Source: Desulfobacter sp. (GTDB lineage Bacteria; Desulfobacterota; Desulfobacteria; Desulfobacterales; Desulfobacteraceae). From it: DNA of 64,000 bases. Below, one piece after another: positions 46,662-55,916 of the stretch (position 1 is its first letter; the number at the start of each line of letters is the position of its first letter). Both the position numbers and the translations under genes were made by a program. The stretch lies in the NCBI GenBank assembly GCA_028768545.1, contig CP054838.1:2473501-2537500 (forward strand). The letters run 5' to 3'. Below the pieces are notes generated by a model. The model was given only the letters and a program-made list of their open reading frames with translations, was not told the DNA's origin and searched no databases.

Positions 46662-47719
46662 TAGGGCTACTCTTTCACGGTCCTGAAGTTTTTGATTCGG
46701 GCTGGGCCCAGAAGGTGATCAGGATACTTGAAGCCCTTGATGCCGTCCGTTGTGTACTGGCTGGGACCATGGGCCGGACCGCAGTTTTCGATAGTGGTCT
46801 TGAGGAGATCGAGTTCTGGGATCAGATGCCGGGCGCATGTCTCAAGGAACTCTCCCGGGCCACGGACATGGTGATAATTGTTAATTTTGGTAAATCCGTT
46901 GAATCAGGACTTGTTTTTGGCGGCATGGTGGTTGACCGTACCCGGGTCAACACCCCGGTGGTGCAGGTGGAGTGCGCCGGGCCCTTTTGGGTGGAATGGC
47001 GGTCAGGGTGCCCCTCTTCTATTATTAACCTCCTTGCCCGGTTAGGGTTTTCCCAAATGGAGAAAATTGAAATCAAACCCTCGGTGTGGGATGAAAACGG
47101 CAGAGTTTACCGTCGCATGACAACGGCTGAAGCAGGCGATTTTGTATTGGTGAACGGGATCATGGTGGGTTGGGCCACAGGTGATGAAGTGGTAATGGCC
47201 TGCGAGAACGGTCACCTCTGCGAGATAAAGGGGGTGGATGTCAAGGCGCACGGCATTGAAAAATTGGACCGGCTGGGCGGTGTTGACCTGAAAGCGGCCA
47301 AACTCGCTTCAACCCCCACCATCCGCCGTACAGGTTTCATCCGGCGTATGGTAAAAGGCTCTGGCCACGGCATGGTGTTCCTGGATCATGCCGGCATGCA
47401 TGTGTACCAGCTTGCCAACCAAGCCAAAGGGGTGGTCACCGTGGGCGATGACACCACGGTGGTTGTTGCGGATATCTTATCAAGATTTGATATTCCCGTC
47501 ATCGGAATTGTGGATGGAGACGAGGACGTGCTTCTGAAAAACGGCAGCTTTGCATCAGGGTCGGTACGTCTGACCGTACTAAAAGACGATGAGTTCGGAC
47601 TCAAGGTGCAGGATGCTGTCTTTGGCGGAGGAAAGCAGTCTGATATAAGCTTTACAGAGGCGTTGAACCAAATCCTTTACCTCGCAGGAAACGATCTGGT
47701 GGATACCCGGTATTTTTAA
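46658..47719 (+). CDS. DUF2117-like protein
   Basis: A 353-residue soluble protein starting IGLLFHGPEVFDSGWAQKVI and then AGTMGRTAVFDSGLEEIEF, the pattern I associate with DUF2117 proteins of methanogenic archaea. Later parts include GHGMVFLDHAGMHVYQLAN and a GDDTTVVVADIL segment with a Rossmann-like end (IPVIGIVDGDED). The family's function is unknown to me. It is the last gene of the uptake cassette. Its occurrence beside chelate uptake genes suggests a role in processing or insertion of the imported metal or cofactor, which is inference. Confidence 0.7.
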   Translation: MIGLLFHGPEVFDSGWAQKVIRILEALDAVRCVLAGTMGRTAVFDSGLEEIEFWDQMPGACLKELSRATDMVIIVNFGKSVESGLVFGGMVVDRTRVNTPVVQVECAGPFWVEWRSGCPSSIINLLARLGFSQMEKIEIKPSVWDENGRVYRRMTTAEAGDFVLVNGIMVGWATGDEVVMACENGHLCEIKGVDVKAHGIEKLDRLGGVDLKAAKLASTPTIRRTGFIRRMVKGSGHGMVFLDHAGMHVYQLANQAKGVVTVGDDTTVVVADILSRFDIPVIGIVDGDEDVLLKNGSFASGSVRLTVLKDDEFGLKVQDAVFGGGKQSDISFTEALNQILYLAGNDLVDTRYF

Positions 47720-48215
47720 TTTCTCAGTATTTTTTGATGCCGAACAGGGGAAGAACATCGTTTTTGTTAAGCAAAGTATAAAAGACTATCAAAAGCCTGG
47801 AAAATTGCCCAAGTATATACTGATCATACCCTGAAGGCTTGATATCTTTTTATAAATCTAAAAACGGGCATTTTGTCTTCTATGATTGATGGTTTTTCTG
47901 AAATTTTACGACCACAGCATCCGGGGATTGATCTTTTTTGTTGAAGTGACAGGATTATACATAAATTCATGATTTATGGTAAGGGCCCAAAAAATCAGGA
48001 TAATAATTTAAACTCTTGTCTGCTTTGGGTAGATGAATTCAACCCTGTTTTGATATGATCACTACGATTTCTTTTAGGCCATGATTAAGATGCCTTAAGC
48101 CCAATTGAAACCGCCGCTACAAAGGGATGTGATTGATGGCGCTCAGGGAAAAAACGTTTGTGGTTGACCATGAAGTCTCGGGCTCTACTTGTTGTTTGAT
48201 GCATTTTTGAATGAA
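47720..48215. other. Intergenic region, about 500 bp
   Basis: Lies between two convergent units. No convincing frame, tRNA or clear terminator was found. Confidence 0.5.
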
Positions 48216-48971
48216 TCAATGCAGATACCAGTAAATCAACGGCTCTTTGAACAATAGATACACCACAGCGGCAAAAGAGATAAAAGGTCCAAAGGGAAGG
48301 CTGGTTTTCATATTCAAATTTTGGTTTGTCAAAAGGATGCCAAGGCCTGTGAGGGTTCCGAGAAAAGAACTTAAAAAAAGAGTGAACATGACCCCCTGCC
48401 AGCCGGTAAAGGCGCCCACCATGGCCAGGAGTTTAAGATCCCCGCCTCCCATTCCGCGGGTTTTTCTGATTTTTGAATAAATAAGGGCGATCAGATAAAG
48501 AAGGCCTCCGCCGGCCATGATGCCCAAAAAGGCGTCCTGCCAGCCGATCCCCCAGGGTAAAAAAGAGACCCCAAAAAATAACAAAATTCCCGGAAGGGAT
48601 AAAATATTGGGAATGATTTTGTGAGCCATATCAATGCAGGAAATCATCAGCAAAAGTTCAAAAAAAATAAACAGGAACAATCCTGCCAAAGATATGCCAT
48701 GATATGAAAAAATTAAAAGGGCGGCAGCTCCGGATATTATTTCCACCAGAAGAGAGACCATCCCGATTTTGGCACCGCAGTGTCTGCATTTTCCCCCAAG
48801 AAAAAGATAACTTAGGATGGGAATATTTTCATGGCATTTTACCGGGGTTTTGCAATGATGGCAAAAAGATTTTGGCCAAACCACGGACAATGATTTTGGA
48901 ATCCTTGAAATGCAGACATTTGCAAAACTGCCCATACAGCTTCCAAAGACAAATAAAACCAGGTAAATCAT
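48216..48971 (-). CDS. Prepilin peptidase (type IV, A24 family)
   Basis: A 251-residue membrane aspartyl protease that removes prepilin leaders. The start is taken at the ATG for MIYLVLFVFGSCMGSFAN, the usual N-terminus; the frame is open further up. Two zinc CxxC pairs (CHHC and CRHC) lie in the first cytoplasmic loop. The catalytic Asps are in SCIDMAHKIIPN and GMGGGDLKLL. Usual length and about eight hydrophobic segments. It ends a minus-strand operon with a pseudopilin-like protein. Confidence 0.9.
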   Translation of the reverse strand: MIYLVLFVFGSCMGSFANVCISRIPKSLSVVWPKSFCHHCKTPVKCHENIPILSYLFLGGKCRHCGAKIGMVSLLVEIISGAAALLIFSYHGISLAGLFLFIFFELLLMISCIDMAHKIIPNILSLPGILLFFGVSFLPWGIGWQDAFLGIMAGGGLLYLIALIYSKIRKTRGMGGGDLKLLAMVGAFTGWQGVMFTLFLSSFLGTLTGLGILLTNQNLNMKTSLPFGPFISFAAVVYLLFKEPLIYWYLH

Positions 48972-49027
48972 TGGAGTGTCAAATGGGTGCAAAAACAAAA
49001 GACACCATTCTAAGTGGATATTAATGG

Positions 49028-49564
49028 TCAGCTCCTTTTTCGGTTCATGATGTTCAACATCTCTTCTATTTTTGCCATACACCGCGATTGATTGGTGTTC
49101 GCGGCAATATCATCCCTGAGAGATGCCAGTTGTTGTCTGACCATTTCACAGTTCTGGCGATCTTTTTTCAAGGTCTCGATTATTTGGTTCAAATCATCTG
49201 ACAGGTTTTGAAAAGCATCCTTTTTCCTGAATACAACTTTTTTCCCAGGCAGATCTCCCTTGGCAATCTGCCTTAATGCGGCCCCGGTTTTCTGCACAGG
49301 CCCTGCAATTGAGTGGGTCAGCCGTACGGCAAAGAACATAACAACGCAGGAGAAAATAAGGACAAGCAAAAACATCTGAATAAATATTTGAAGATTACAG
49401 GAGGCCTGCATCTGACGGTCCATAAAGATAAGATAAAACCAGGATAGCGAAATGCCGGTCGCCAGGATACATGGGATCTGAATGGCCGTGATTTCAAGGG
49501 CATAACCCAATTGAAATTTTTTATTGATTAGATACTTACGGTTTCTTTTAGTTTTTTGTTTCAT
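49028..49564 (-). CDS. HAMP-containing membrane protein
   Basis: A 178-residue protein with two membrane helices (residues about 20-48 and 60-80), then a HAMP segment (RLTHSIAGPVQKTGAALRQIAKGDL ...) and a C-terminal coiled coil. It resembles the transmembrane-HAMP part of a sensor or chemoreceptor without an output domain. The gap of 75 bp to the pseudopilin-like gene and 56 bp to the peptidase gene suggest a single transcript. It may transmit a signal between the membrane and a separate partner. Confidence 0.8.
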   Translation of the reverse strand: MKQKTKRNRKYLINKKFQLGYALEITAIQIPCILATGISLSWFYLIFMDRQMQASCNLQIFIQMFLLVLIFSCVVMFFAVRLTHSIAGPVQKTGAALRQIAKGDLPGKKVVFRKKDAFQNLSDDLNQIIETLKKDRQNCEMVRQQLASLRDDIAANTNQSRCMAKIEEMLNIMNRKRS

Positions 49565-49639
49565 GATATTCCATTGTTGTGTTTATATGAAATTTTCAAC
49601 CGGGTGCTGCCATCACCAACGGTTTTTGCCATCAGGTCT

Positions 49640-50020
49640 TTATGGGCCCGTACGCCTCATATCGTCCGGGGTATCTAAAATACCGTCAGGGCCCAGACTG
49701 ATTAACAGATATGCCTTGTCTTTTTTAGAGGATTGATAAACAAGCCTGTTTCCCCAATGATCGGTCATAATATCTTTCAAATCGTTTTCCTTGAAATTTT
49801 TTTCCATCCAGGCTTCAAACCTGTGGGGCTGGGGTAAACGTCCTTTTGTCATATAGCTGTAATCCAGCATGATCGTGATGGAACGCAGATCTCCGGCCGT
49901 GGCGATTTGCCGGGACATTGCAACGGTTTCATCATAAAATTCCATGATATTGTCGGCGTTTCCAACAATAATTCCCAGAGCAATACTTCCGGCGATCAAT
50001 TGTCTTATTATTTCAACCAT
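49640..50020 (-). CDS. GspG-like pseudopilin-type protein
   Basis: A 126-residue protein with one N-terminal hydrophobic helix and a C-terminus DHWGNRLVYQSSKKDKAYLLISLGPDGILDTPDDM, the type II secretion major-pseudopilin ending (DxWGN ... SxGPDG...DD). The classic leader with Gly before Phe and a Glu at +5 is not visible at the front, so processing by the adjacent peptidase is uncertain. It lies 9 bp after the preceding small secreted protein. Confidence 0.78.
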   Translation of the reverse strand: MVEIIRQLIAGSIALGIIVGNADNIMEFYDETVAMSRQIATAGDLRSITIMLDYSYMTKGRLPQPHRFEAWMEKNFKENDLKDIMTDHWGNRLVYQSSKKDKAYLLISLGPDGILDTPDDMRRTGP

Positions 50021-50029
50021 GAGTGCCTG

Positions 50030-50344
50030 TTAATATGCGTCTTCAGGATCCCAGGGATCTGTTTCATGCCCCGGGCCTGCATTCATTATGATGGTATAAT
50101 GCTCATCTGGCTGGGCAAATGAAATTTCACCCTCACGATTTAGTTTTTTTTTCAATAAAACCTCACCTTTATCATTTTTAACAATAATCTGGGCACCTGC
50201 GGCAGTTGACATATCTGAAAACAGCCCCCGGCATTCGCATTGATTCTCATTAATGTCGCAGAGCAGAATCGGTGTCTGGGCAAATCCTGTTGCCGGGAAT
50301 GCAAAAATGATTAAAAAAAATAAAAGAAACCCTTTTTTTTTCAT
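50030..50344 (-). CDS. Small secreted protein of unknown function
   Basis: A 104-residue protein with a signal peptide (FLLFFLIIFAFPATGFA) and a mature part that looks like a small beta domain (AGAQIIVKNDKGEVLLKKKL ... GEISF ... YTIIMNAGPGHE). It contains two Cys close together (NQCECRG). The ATG overlaps the preceding stop. Its fold recalls carrier-accessory domains of metal uptake systems, but that is weak. Confidence 0.6.
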   Translation of the reverse strand: MKKKGFLLFFLIIFAFPATGFAQTPILLCDINENQCECRGLFSDMSTAAGAQIIVKNDKGEVLLKKKLNREGEISFAQPDEHYTIIMNAGPGHETDPWDPEDAY

Positions 50345-50841
50345 ACTGACCTCCTTTTTTTAATCCGGATAAAAGCCAATCCCGACAGAGCGATGAAAAG
50401 GCCTGCCAGGGAAACCGGAAAAATATAGGTTTGATAATAATAGGTGGTTTTTTTGACATAGGTATACAAGTCCACCTTTTTTTCGCCAATCTGGGGATGG
50501 TAGACCCATCTGCCGTTTTCCAGCCTGTTGATGACTATTTTATCGTCAAAGATATTCTGGGTTTTAATATCCAGGGTTTTAAAATTGATAACGGCATGGG
50601 TTTTATCCTGTTCGACATTTATAAATCTATTCACATAGAACCTGTTTTTCCATTGTTCATATTTATCCTTGTACAACTGCCTGTGAACATAAGATTCTGC
50701 AAAATAGGCGATATCATCAATCACCAAGGTATCCTTGTCCAAAGCCACCTTGATTCTTCCTTTGGTACTATGTGCCCAGGATGTATTTGCAAATGCAAAA
50801 ACAAGGAACACCGCCAGGCATGGTAATAGTATTTTTTTCAT
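50341..50841 (-). CDS. Secreted, membrane-anchored protein of unknown function
   Basis: A 166-residue protein with a signal peptide (ILLPCLAVFLVFAFANTSWA), a periplasmic domain rich in Tyr and Lys, and a C-terminal membrane helix (YIFPVSLAGLFIALSGLAFI) before a basic tail (RIKKRRSV). The start at 50841 follows AAGGAGG. It is the first gene of the pseudopilin operon. I do not recognise the family. Confidence 0.7.
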   Translation of the reverse strand: MKKILLPCLAVFLVFAFANTSWAHSTKGRIKVALDKDTLVIDDIAYFAESYVHRQLYKDKYEQWKNRFYVNRFINVEQDKTHAVINFKTLDIKTQNIFDDKIVINRLENGRWVYHPQIGEKKVDLYTYVKKTTYYYQTYIFPVSLAGLFIALSGLAFIRIKKRRSV

Positions 50842-52048
50842 AAGACCCTCCTTATCGTGACCACTCAATACCTGCAGTCAGGGCAGGTTTATTCTGGGTT
50901 GCCGGCAAAACAAAGATCCAGCCGGTCCTGGCCGGTTAATTTGATCGTTTATCCATAAAGGCATTCAGGTTTTTATCAGTAGTGTCCGGTTAGGTTGTTG
51001 CATATAAAAAGCATCTAAAATCATTGAAAAAACAGTCGGTTTTGTGTTGACAAATGTGCGTAAAAATTTTTGTGCGCCTTGAAAATTTAACTCAAGGAGC
51101 TCAAATGACGCACATCTCAGTCCCTAAAAAACAACTACGGTCCCTGAACTTTGACAATTTCAGGTGCCCTCTGATAAAGTCACTTTCAAAAGCACCGGAA
51201 TTACAATCTCGAGGAGACCGCCCTTTAAAAATGACATTCGAAGACCAGATAAATGCTTTGGTTTATTTCCATCTTCAGGAGCACAAGTCTGCCCGACATT
51301 TAATTCAGGATCTCAAGGAGAATGTTTTTGCTAAAGAAAATATTGCGCCAGACGGTGGTATCAGCCGTAGTAGTTTCTGTGAAGCCATCAATCACAGGGG
51401 ACTCGAACAACTGCAATTTATCTTTGAGGATCTTTATAAACAGGCTCTTGAGTGTCATCCGGGTGAACACGCCGAGTTAGGAGAGTTGGTTTCCATTGAC
51501 GGTAGTCTCATAAATGCAGTCCTTTCAATGCACTGGGCGAACTACAGAAAAGGAAGTAAAAAAGCCAAAGTACATTGCGGATTTGACATTAATCACGGAA
51601 TCCCAAACAAAATCTTTTTGACTGAAGGCAACGGCGCTGAACGCACTTTTGTTCCCAAAATACTTTCCAAGGGGCAAACAGGTGTTATGGATCGTGGATA
51701 TCAATCCCATAAAGAATTTGACCTGCTTCAGGAGCAAGGCAAACATTTTGTCTGCCGTATAAAAACCAGGACAACAAGAACAATTATTGATAACCACGAG
51801 ACCCCTTCCGACAGCTACATTTTTTATGATGCACTGGTTAAACTTGGTACTCCGAATCAAAACCAGACGAAAAGGCCTGTTCGGGTTGTTGGCTATAAAA
51901 TTGCTGGCGTCAAATACTATGTGGCAACTGACAGGCATGATTTAACAGCGGAACAAATAGCAACAATTTATAAACTCCGGTGGACCATTGAGGATTTTTT
52001 CAAATGGTGGAAAGAACATCTGAAGGTATATCATCTCATTGCCCGCAG

Positions 52049-53411
52049 GGAATGTTCAGAATTCTGTGTCACGGTTTCGGTTCCCGGATCTGCCTCAGCG
52101 CCAGCGGAAGTAAAAGTCAGGTACGAGAATGGGCCTTCAATCAGCCACGTCGGAGGAGTTGACTTTTGCTGGAGTGGAGTTCCTGGAACCATCTTTTCCA
52201 TCTGTAAATAAATCCCTATCAAATTTCCAGCTCTTTATCCAGCCGGCCTTCAAAGAAAATTGCCAACTGGGAAATTGTCAGTGACCAATTTTGAATCGGC
52301 ATTGTCCATTTTTTACTGGCGTTCTGGATCCCCATGTAAAGCAGCTTTAACAGGCTGTCCTGGTTCGGGAATGATCCCTTTGTTTTGGTCAGTTTTCGAA
52401 ACTGTCGATGCACAACCTCAATGGTATTTGTGGTGTATATTATCCGTCGAATCTCTTCTGGATATTTAAAGAAATGACTGAGGCGTTCCCAGTTGTTCCG
52501 CCAGGATTTTATCACAATCGGGTATTTGTCATTCCTTTTTATTTTTGGAACCAACGTATTTCAATGAATTTCGGATCTGGTGGACTACGCAGAGTTGAAC
52601 TTCTGTGTCCGGGAATATGGTCTCAATGGCCTCGGGAAAACCTTTTAGACCATCAACACAGGCAATCAGGATATCTTTTACCCCTCGGTTTGAAAGGTCT
52701 GTTAACACCTGCAGCCAGAAGTTCGCACCCTCATTCTCGGATATGTACAGCCCAAGAACCTCTTTGCGGCCCTCGATATTCACCCCAAGAATTGTGTAAA
52801 CGGCTTTGCTGCCGACCTTTCCGTTTTCTCGTACTTTATAATGTATGGCATCAAGCCATACGATTGGGTACACATTTTCCAACGGCCTGGCCTGCCATTC
52901 TTTGACGGTATGGATGATTTTATCGGTAATGGTGCTCAGAGTGGCATTTGAAATCTCAAGTCCATAGATTTCCTGTAAATGGGAAGCCATATCATTATAA
53001 CTCATGCCCAGGCCGTAAAGGGCTATTATCTTTCTTTCAATTTCATCGCTGAGCGTTGTCTGATGTTTTTTGACGATCTGTGGAGAGAAGGTTCCGGCCC
53101 TGTCACGCGGGGTTTCCAGCTCAAATTTACCATCCAGGGATTTAATGGTCTTTTTGCTTTTTCCATTACGGCGGTTGGCAGAAACTTCCTGCCCGAGATG
53201 GGACTCCAACTCTCCTTCAAGAGCAGCTTCAGCAAGATTTTTGATTAATGATGTAAGGACGCCGCCCTTACCTGTGAAGGGTTTACCTTCCTGGATGCCT
53301 TTAAGGGCTTTTTGAAAATCAAATTCGGTGTTTTCTTCGGTCATGTCAGTTCTCCTTATTTAGCTGAGTATATCAGCTTTCATTCAACTGACACAGAATT
53401 TTGAACGCCCT
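52049..53411 (-). mobile_element. IS256-family element, copy 3
   Basis: Inserted into the IS4-type transposase with the direct repeat TTGCCCGCAG at both sides (52039-52048 and 53412-53421), a clear target duplication of 8-10 bp. The element has its own 86-bp internal deletion. Confidence 0.93.
52219..53344 (-). pseudogene. IS256-family transposase (copy 3), internally deleted
   Basis: Like copy 2 but 86 bp shorter. The loss lies between two GGAAT pentamers (after KNKKE, before NDKYPIV), leaving one pentamer, and shifts the frame. Catalytic D165 and D231 are upstream of it and E338 downstream, so the protein is dead. It may still be moved by the intact copies. Confidence 0.92.
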
Positions 53412-53662
53412 TTGCCCGCAGTGAATACGGCCTTATGGTTCAGATTCTTGGCGGCCTTATCACTTACCTGTTACTGGCAATCCATTGCCAAAAAAAGTTT
53501 AATGAAAAGGTCACGATCAAAAGAGTTCGGCAGCTGCGAACCGCCATTCTAAATGACCTGTTTGGCTGCGAGGAGCAGGGCTCTCATAGTTCAAACAGGG
53601 ACAATATTGTCAAAGATCAAAAAATTATTGAGCAAGCAAAAACCTAACCGGACATCACTGAA

Positions 53663-53869
53663 TTAAAGTACAACTTTTTTTGGCCAGAGTATGTTTGGGT
53701 ACTGGTTATTGCTTTAGCGGGCTTATGTTCTAACCCTCATGATTTGATACTTGGGCTCTCGCTCTTTATTGTCCTATTTCTTTTTGCTGGTATATACATT
53801 TTTATTAACACGATGATAGCTGCAAGATCCGTTAAGAATACTTTTAAGGAACTAAAAGATGTCTTATAA
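53663..53869 (+). pseudogene. C-terminal fragment of a membrane protein
   Basis: A 68-codon frame directly beyond the IS4-type end, with two hydrophobic helices (YVWVLVIALAGLC and LGLSLFIVLFLFAGIYIFI) and a charged tail ending FKELKDVL. There is no start; the front is gone, and the sequence left of the IS element does not supply it, so a rearrangement happened here. Confidence 0.5.
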
Positions 53870-53999
53870 CCTGGCACCGAATTTGACCGGGATATAGATT
53901 AAGGTTTTACAAATCGGCTGTACTGGCTTCAAACAGTTTTGGCTGGCAGGTAGGTTTGGTCTTTATGTTTTCATGACCAACATTTAAAAAGGAGTTGCC

Positions 54000-54080
54000 A
54001 TGGTTTACTGTTTTTTATGTTATGTCATTGATCCGTACAAGCAGACTGGGGTTGAATGGAAATACACAGACCAATTATGA
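54000..54080 (+). CDS. Possible 26-residue peptide
   Basis: A short frame (MVYCFLCYVIDPYKQ...) with a strong ribosome site (AAAAAGGAG) 5 bp before its ATG. It contains CxxC. It could be a leader peptide for the RDD gene or the front of a lost gene. Support is only the ribosome site. Confidence 0.3.
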   Translation: MVYCFLCYVIDPYKQTGVEWKYTDQL

Positions 54081-54202
54081 GGATGTCATTGGATAAGAAA
54101 ATAAAATACCAAATTAAATTGTTTTTTTATCACTGGAACAGAGGTTGCAGGTCTTTGGGCCGGGAAAACCCCAACCTTTGATTTCAAAAAAAGGAATTTA
54201 AA

Positions 54203-55141
54203 ATGCCATATGAGATTTCAGGCTTCTGGAGGAGAGTGGGCGCATTTTTTATGGATTCTGTCTTTCTGGGGATTTTTGGCCTTGTGCTGGGCCTGTTTTT
54301 TTCTCAGCAATTTGTTGGCTTAGGCGTTTGGGGGCGAGGGATTGGTTTTCCCATTGCCGTTGTTTATTTTGCAATTTTCAACAGCCGCATGGGTGGGGGG
54401 CAGACCCTGGGTAAAAGAATTTTAAAAATTCAGGTGGTTGACAAAACCGGGGAATTTTTAGATTTGCCCCAAAGTACGCTTCGGTATTTTGTAATTGGGC
54501 TTCCATATTTTCTAAACGGGGCCATAATCCCGGAATCTTTTTTATACCCGGTCGGGGTTTATCTTTTGTCTGTCTTGGTCTTCGGGTTCGGCCTTTGCAT
54601 CCTCTATCTGATCATTTTCAACCGCAATACCCGTCAGTCATTACATGACATGATTGCGGGTACTTACGTGGTTTTAAAAAACACCCAATCCGTTAAACCG
54701 CTTAGACCTGTCGGTTCGGTGCACTATGCCGTCTGCGGTATTATTATGGTGGCGGCATTATTGGCACCCATATTTATCGGGCAGATGAGCCAAAATGAAT
54801 TTTTCTCTGAACTCACCTGGACCCGGGATCAGATACAAGGGCTGCCCCAAGTGGTTTATGCAACCATTCATGATGGCCATTCCACGTTCAGGCCAATGGG
54901 CGGAGAATCCAAAACAACCACCTATATCAATACTCGGGTACTGATCAAACAAGAAAATATTGAGGATGAAAAATTGGCGTTTAAAATCGCAAATACAATT
55001 TTACAAACCCACAAAGAGGCAAATCAAAGAAATTTGATCCAGGTGGTCCTGACCCATGGGTATGACATCGGCATTGCCTCAAGATGGAATAGTTATCAAT
55101 ATTCTTTTGCTCCTGAAGATTGGCTGGCAAAAAAAGAATAA
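54203..55141 (+). CDS. RDD-family membrane protein
   Basis: A 312-residue protein. Residues 1-155 are an RDD domain: FWRRVGAFFMDSVFLG at the first helix, QTLGKRILKIQVVD in the loop and RQSLHDMIAGTYVV at the end, with about four to five membrane helices. After another helix (YAVCGIIMVAALLAPIFIG) comes a periplasmic or cytoplasmic domain of about 110 residues with no recognised motif. AAAAGGAA precedes the ATG. It lies upstream of the selenoprotein gene and may share its transcript. Confidence 0.85.
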   Translation: MPYEISGFWRRVGAFFMDSVFLGIFGLVLGLFFSQQFVGLGVWGRGIGFPIAVVYFAIFNSRMGGGQTLGKRILKIQVVDKTGEFLDLPQSTLRYFVIGLPYFLNGAIIPESFLYPVGVYLLSVLVFGFGLCILYLIIFNRNTRQSLHDMIAGTYVVLKNTQSVKPLRPVGSVHYAVCGIIMVAALLAPIFIGQMSQNEFFSELTWTRDQIQGLPQVVYATIHDGHSTFRPMGGESKTTTYINTRVLIKQENIEDEKLAFKIANTILQTHKEANQRNLIQVVLTHGYDIGIASRWNSYQYSFAPEDWLAKKE

Positions 55142-55211
55142 AATTTACAGCCTGTCTGATCGTGAGAGCAAACCTAAGGCCGTGAAGTCAGTCCGGGCCG
55201 GACATCAGGGC

Positions 55212-55313
55212 ATGATGCGCAACACCATGAAAGGGATAATCTCAAAAATAATGGTTTTTTACGGCATGGGCCAAGCGTTAATGAATGATAAGGGTGTTGA
55301 ATACTTAAGGTGA
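55212..55313 (+). CDS. Possible 33-residue peptide
   Basis: A short Met-rich frame (MMRNTMKGIISKIMVFYGMG...) between the RDD and selenoprotein genes with only a weak CAGGG site before it. It may be chance; listed because the gap is otherwise unexplained. Confidence 0.2.
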   Translation: MMRNTMKGIISKIMVFYGMGQALMNDKGVEYLR

Positions 55314-55320
55314 AACTATC

Positions 55321-55863
55321 ATGAAAAAATGTCCCCAATGTGAGTTTGAATTTGAAAATGATATTGATTGTCAGGTATGCGGATATACTTTTGACGGGAC
55401 GGAACAGGATGTGATCGTTCGCTCGAATAGGGGGACAAGGTTCTTGGTTCTTGTCCTTTTAGTGGGTGCGGCTTTTTTAATTTGGCGGCCGGGGTCCAAG
55501 GTTGTTGAAACCAAGACGGATGGAAACTACCTGGCAGAAGCGACCATCAGCAATGGAGAAAAAATAGAGATAAACGATCACCTCATACCTGGCAGATATA
55601 CCCTTTTTCTCTTTTATGTAGACTGGTGAGGGGGCTGTCGTAAACTCATGCCTCCGTTGGAGGCTGCAAATAAAAAATCAAATTGGTTTGGTGTCAGACG
55701 GATCAATATTAAAGATTGGAAATCTCCTGTTTCAGCCCAGTTTAAGATCAGAGGTATTCCCTATGGTATATTATACGGCCCCAATGGAAAACAAATAGAG
55801 GCGTCCAACAAAATCTGCTGGGTTGCCGCCCAAGACCCTGAAAAGATAAAAAATATGGAGTGA
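55321..55863 (+). CDS. Zinc-ribbon, membrane-anchored thioredoxin-like selenoprotein
   Basis: 180 residues if the TGA at 55627-55629 is Sec (U103). Order: zinc ribbon (C4, C7, C17, C20: CPQC and CQVC), a basic linker, one membrane helix (about 41-55), then a thioredoxin-like domain with LFLFYVDW-U-GGCRKLMPPLE, i.e. W-U-G-G-C in place of W-C-x-x-C, and GIPYGILYGPNGK carrying the cis-Pro. Without Sec readthrough, both halves would be useless. A bacterial SECIS-type hairpin follows. The thioredoxin part should face the periplasm if the zinc ribbon is inside. I know of no family with this exact layout, so it may be new. Confidence 0.85.
55627..55664 (+). promoter_or_regulatory. Bacterial SECIS-type element in the thioredoxin-like gene
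   Basis: GCCUCC (55650-55655) pairs perfectly with GGAGGC (55659-55664) around a GUU loop that starts 26 nt after the UGA and begins with G-U, as in well-known bacterial SECIS hairpins. Confidence 0.8.
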
Positions 55864-55916
55864 TATGAATCATGGCAACGGCCAATTCACCCGGCATATT
55901 TTTCATGGGGGGCTAA

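Larger units (their letters stand above)
51105..53647 (+). pseudogene. IS4-type transposase (copy B), interrupted
   Basis: Halves 51105-52048 and 53422-53647 join to 1170 bp, exactly the length of copy A, with the interruption inside YHLIARSEYG. The catalytic Asp and Glu motifs are all in the first half, so the element could in principle be repaired, but as it stands the protein ends in IS256 sequence. Confidence 0.93.
50977..53660 (+). mobile_element. IS4-type element, copy B, split by IS256
   Basis: Same inverted ends as copy A (CAGTAGTGTCCGGTTAGG at 50977; complement at 53660). Without the IS256 element (52049-53411) and one target copy, it has the same transposase length as copy A. No target duplication is visible at its outer ends. 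Confidence 0.9.
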
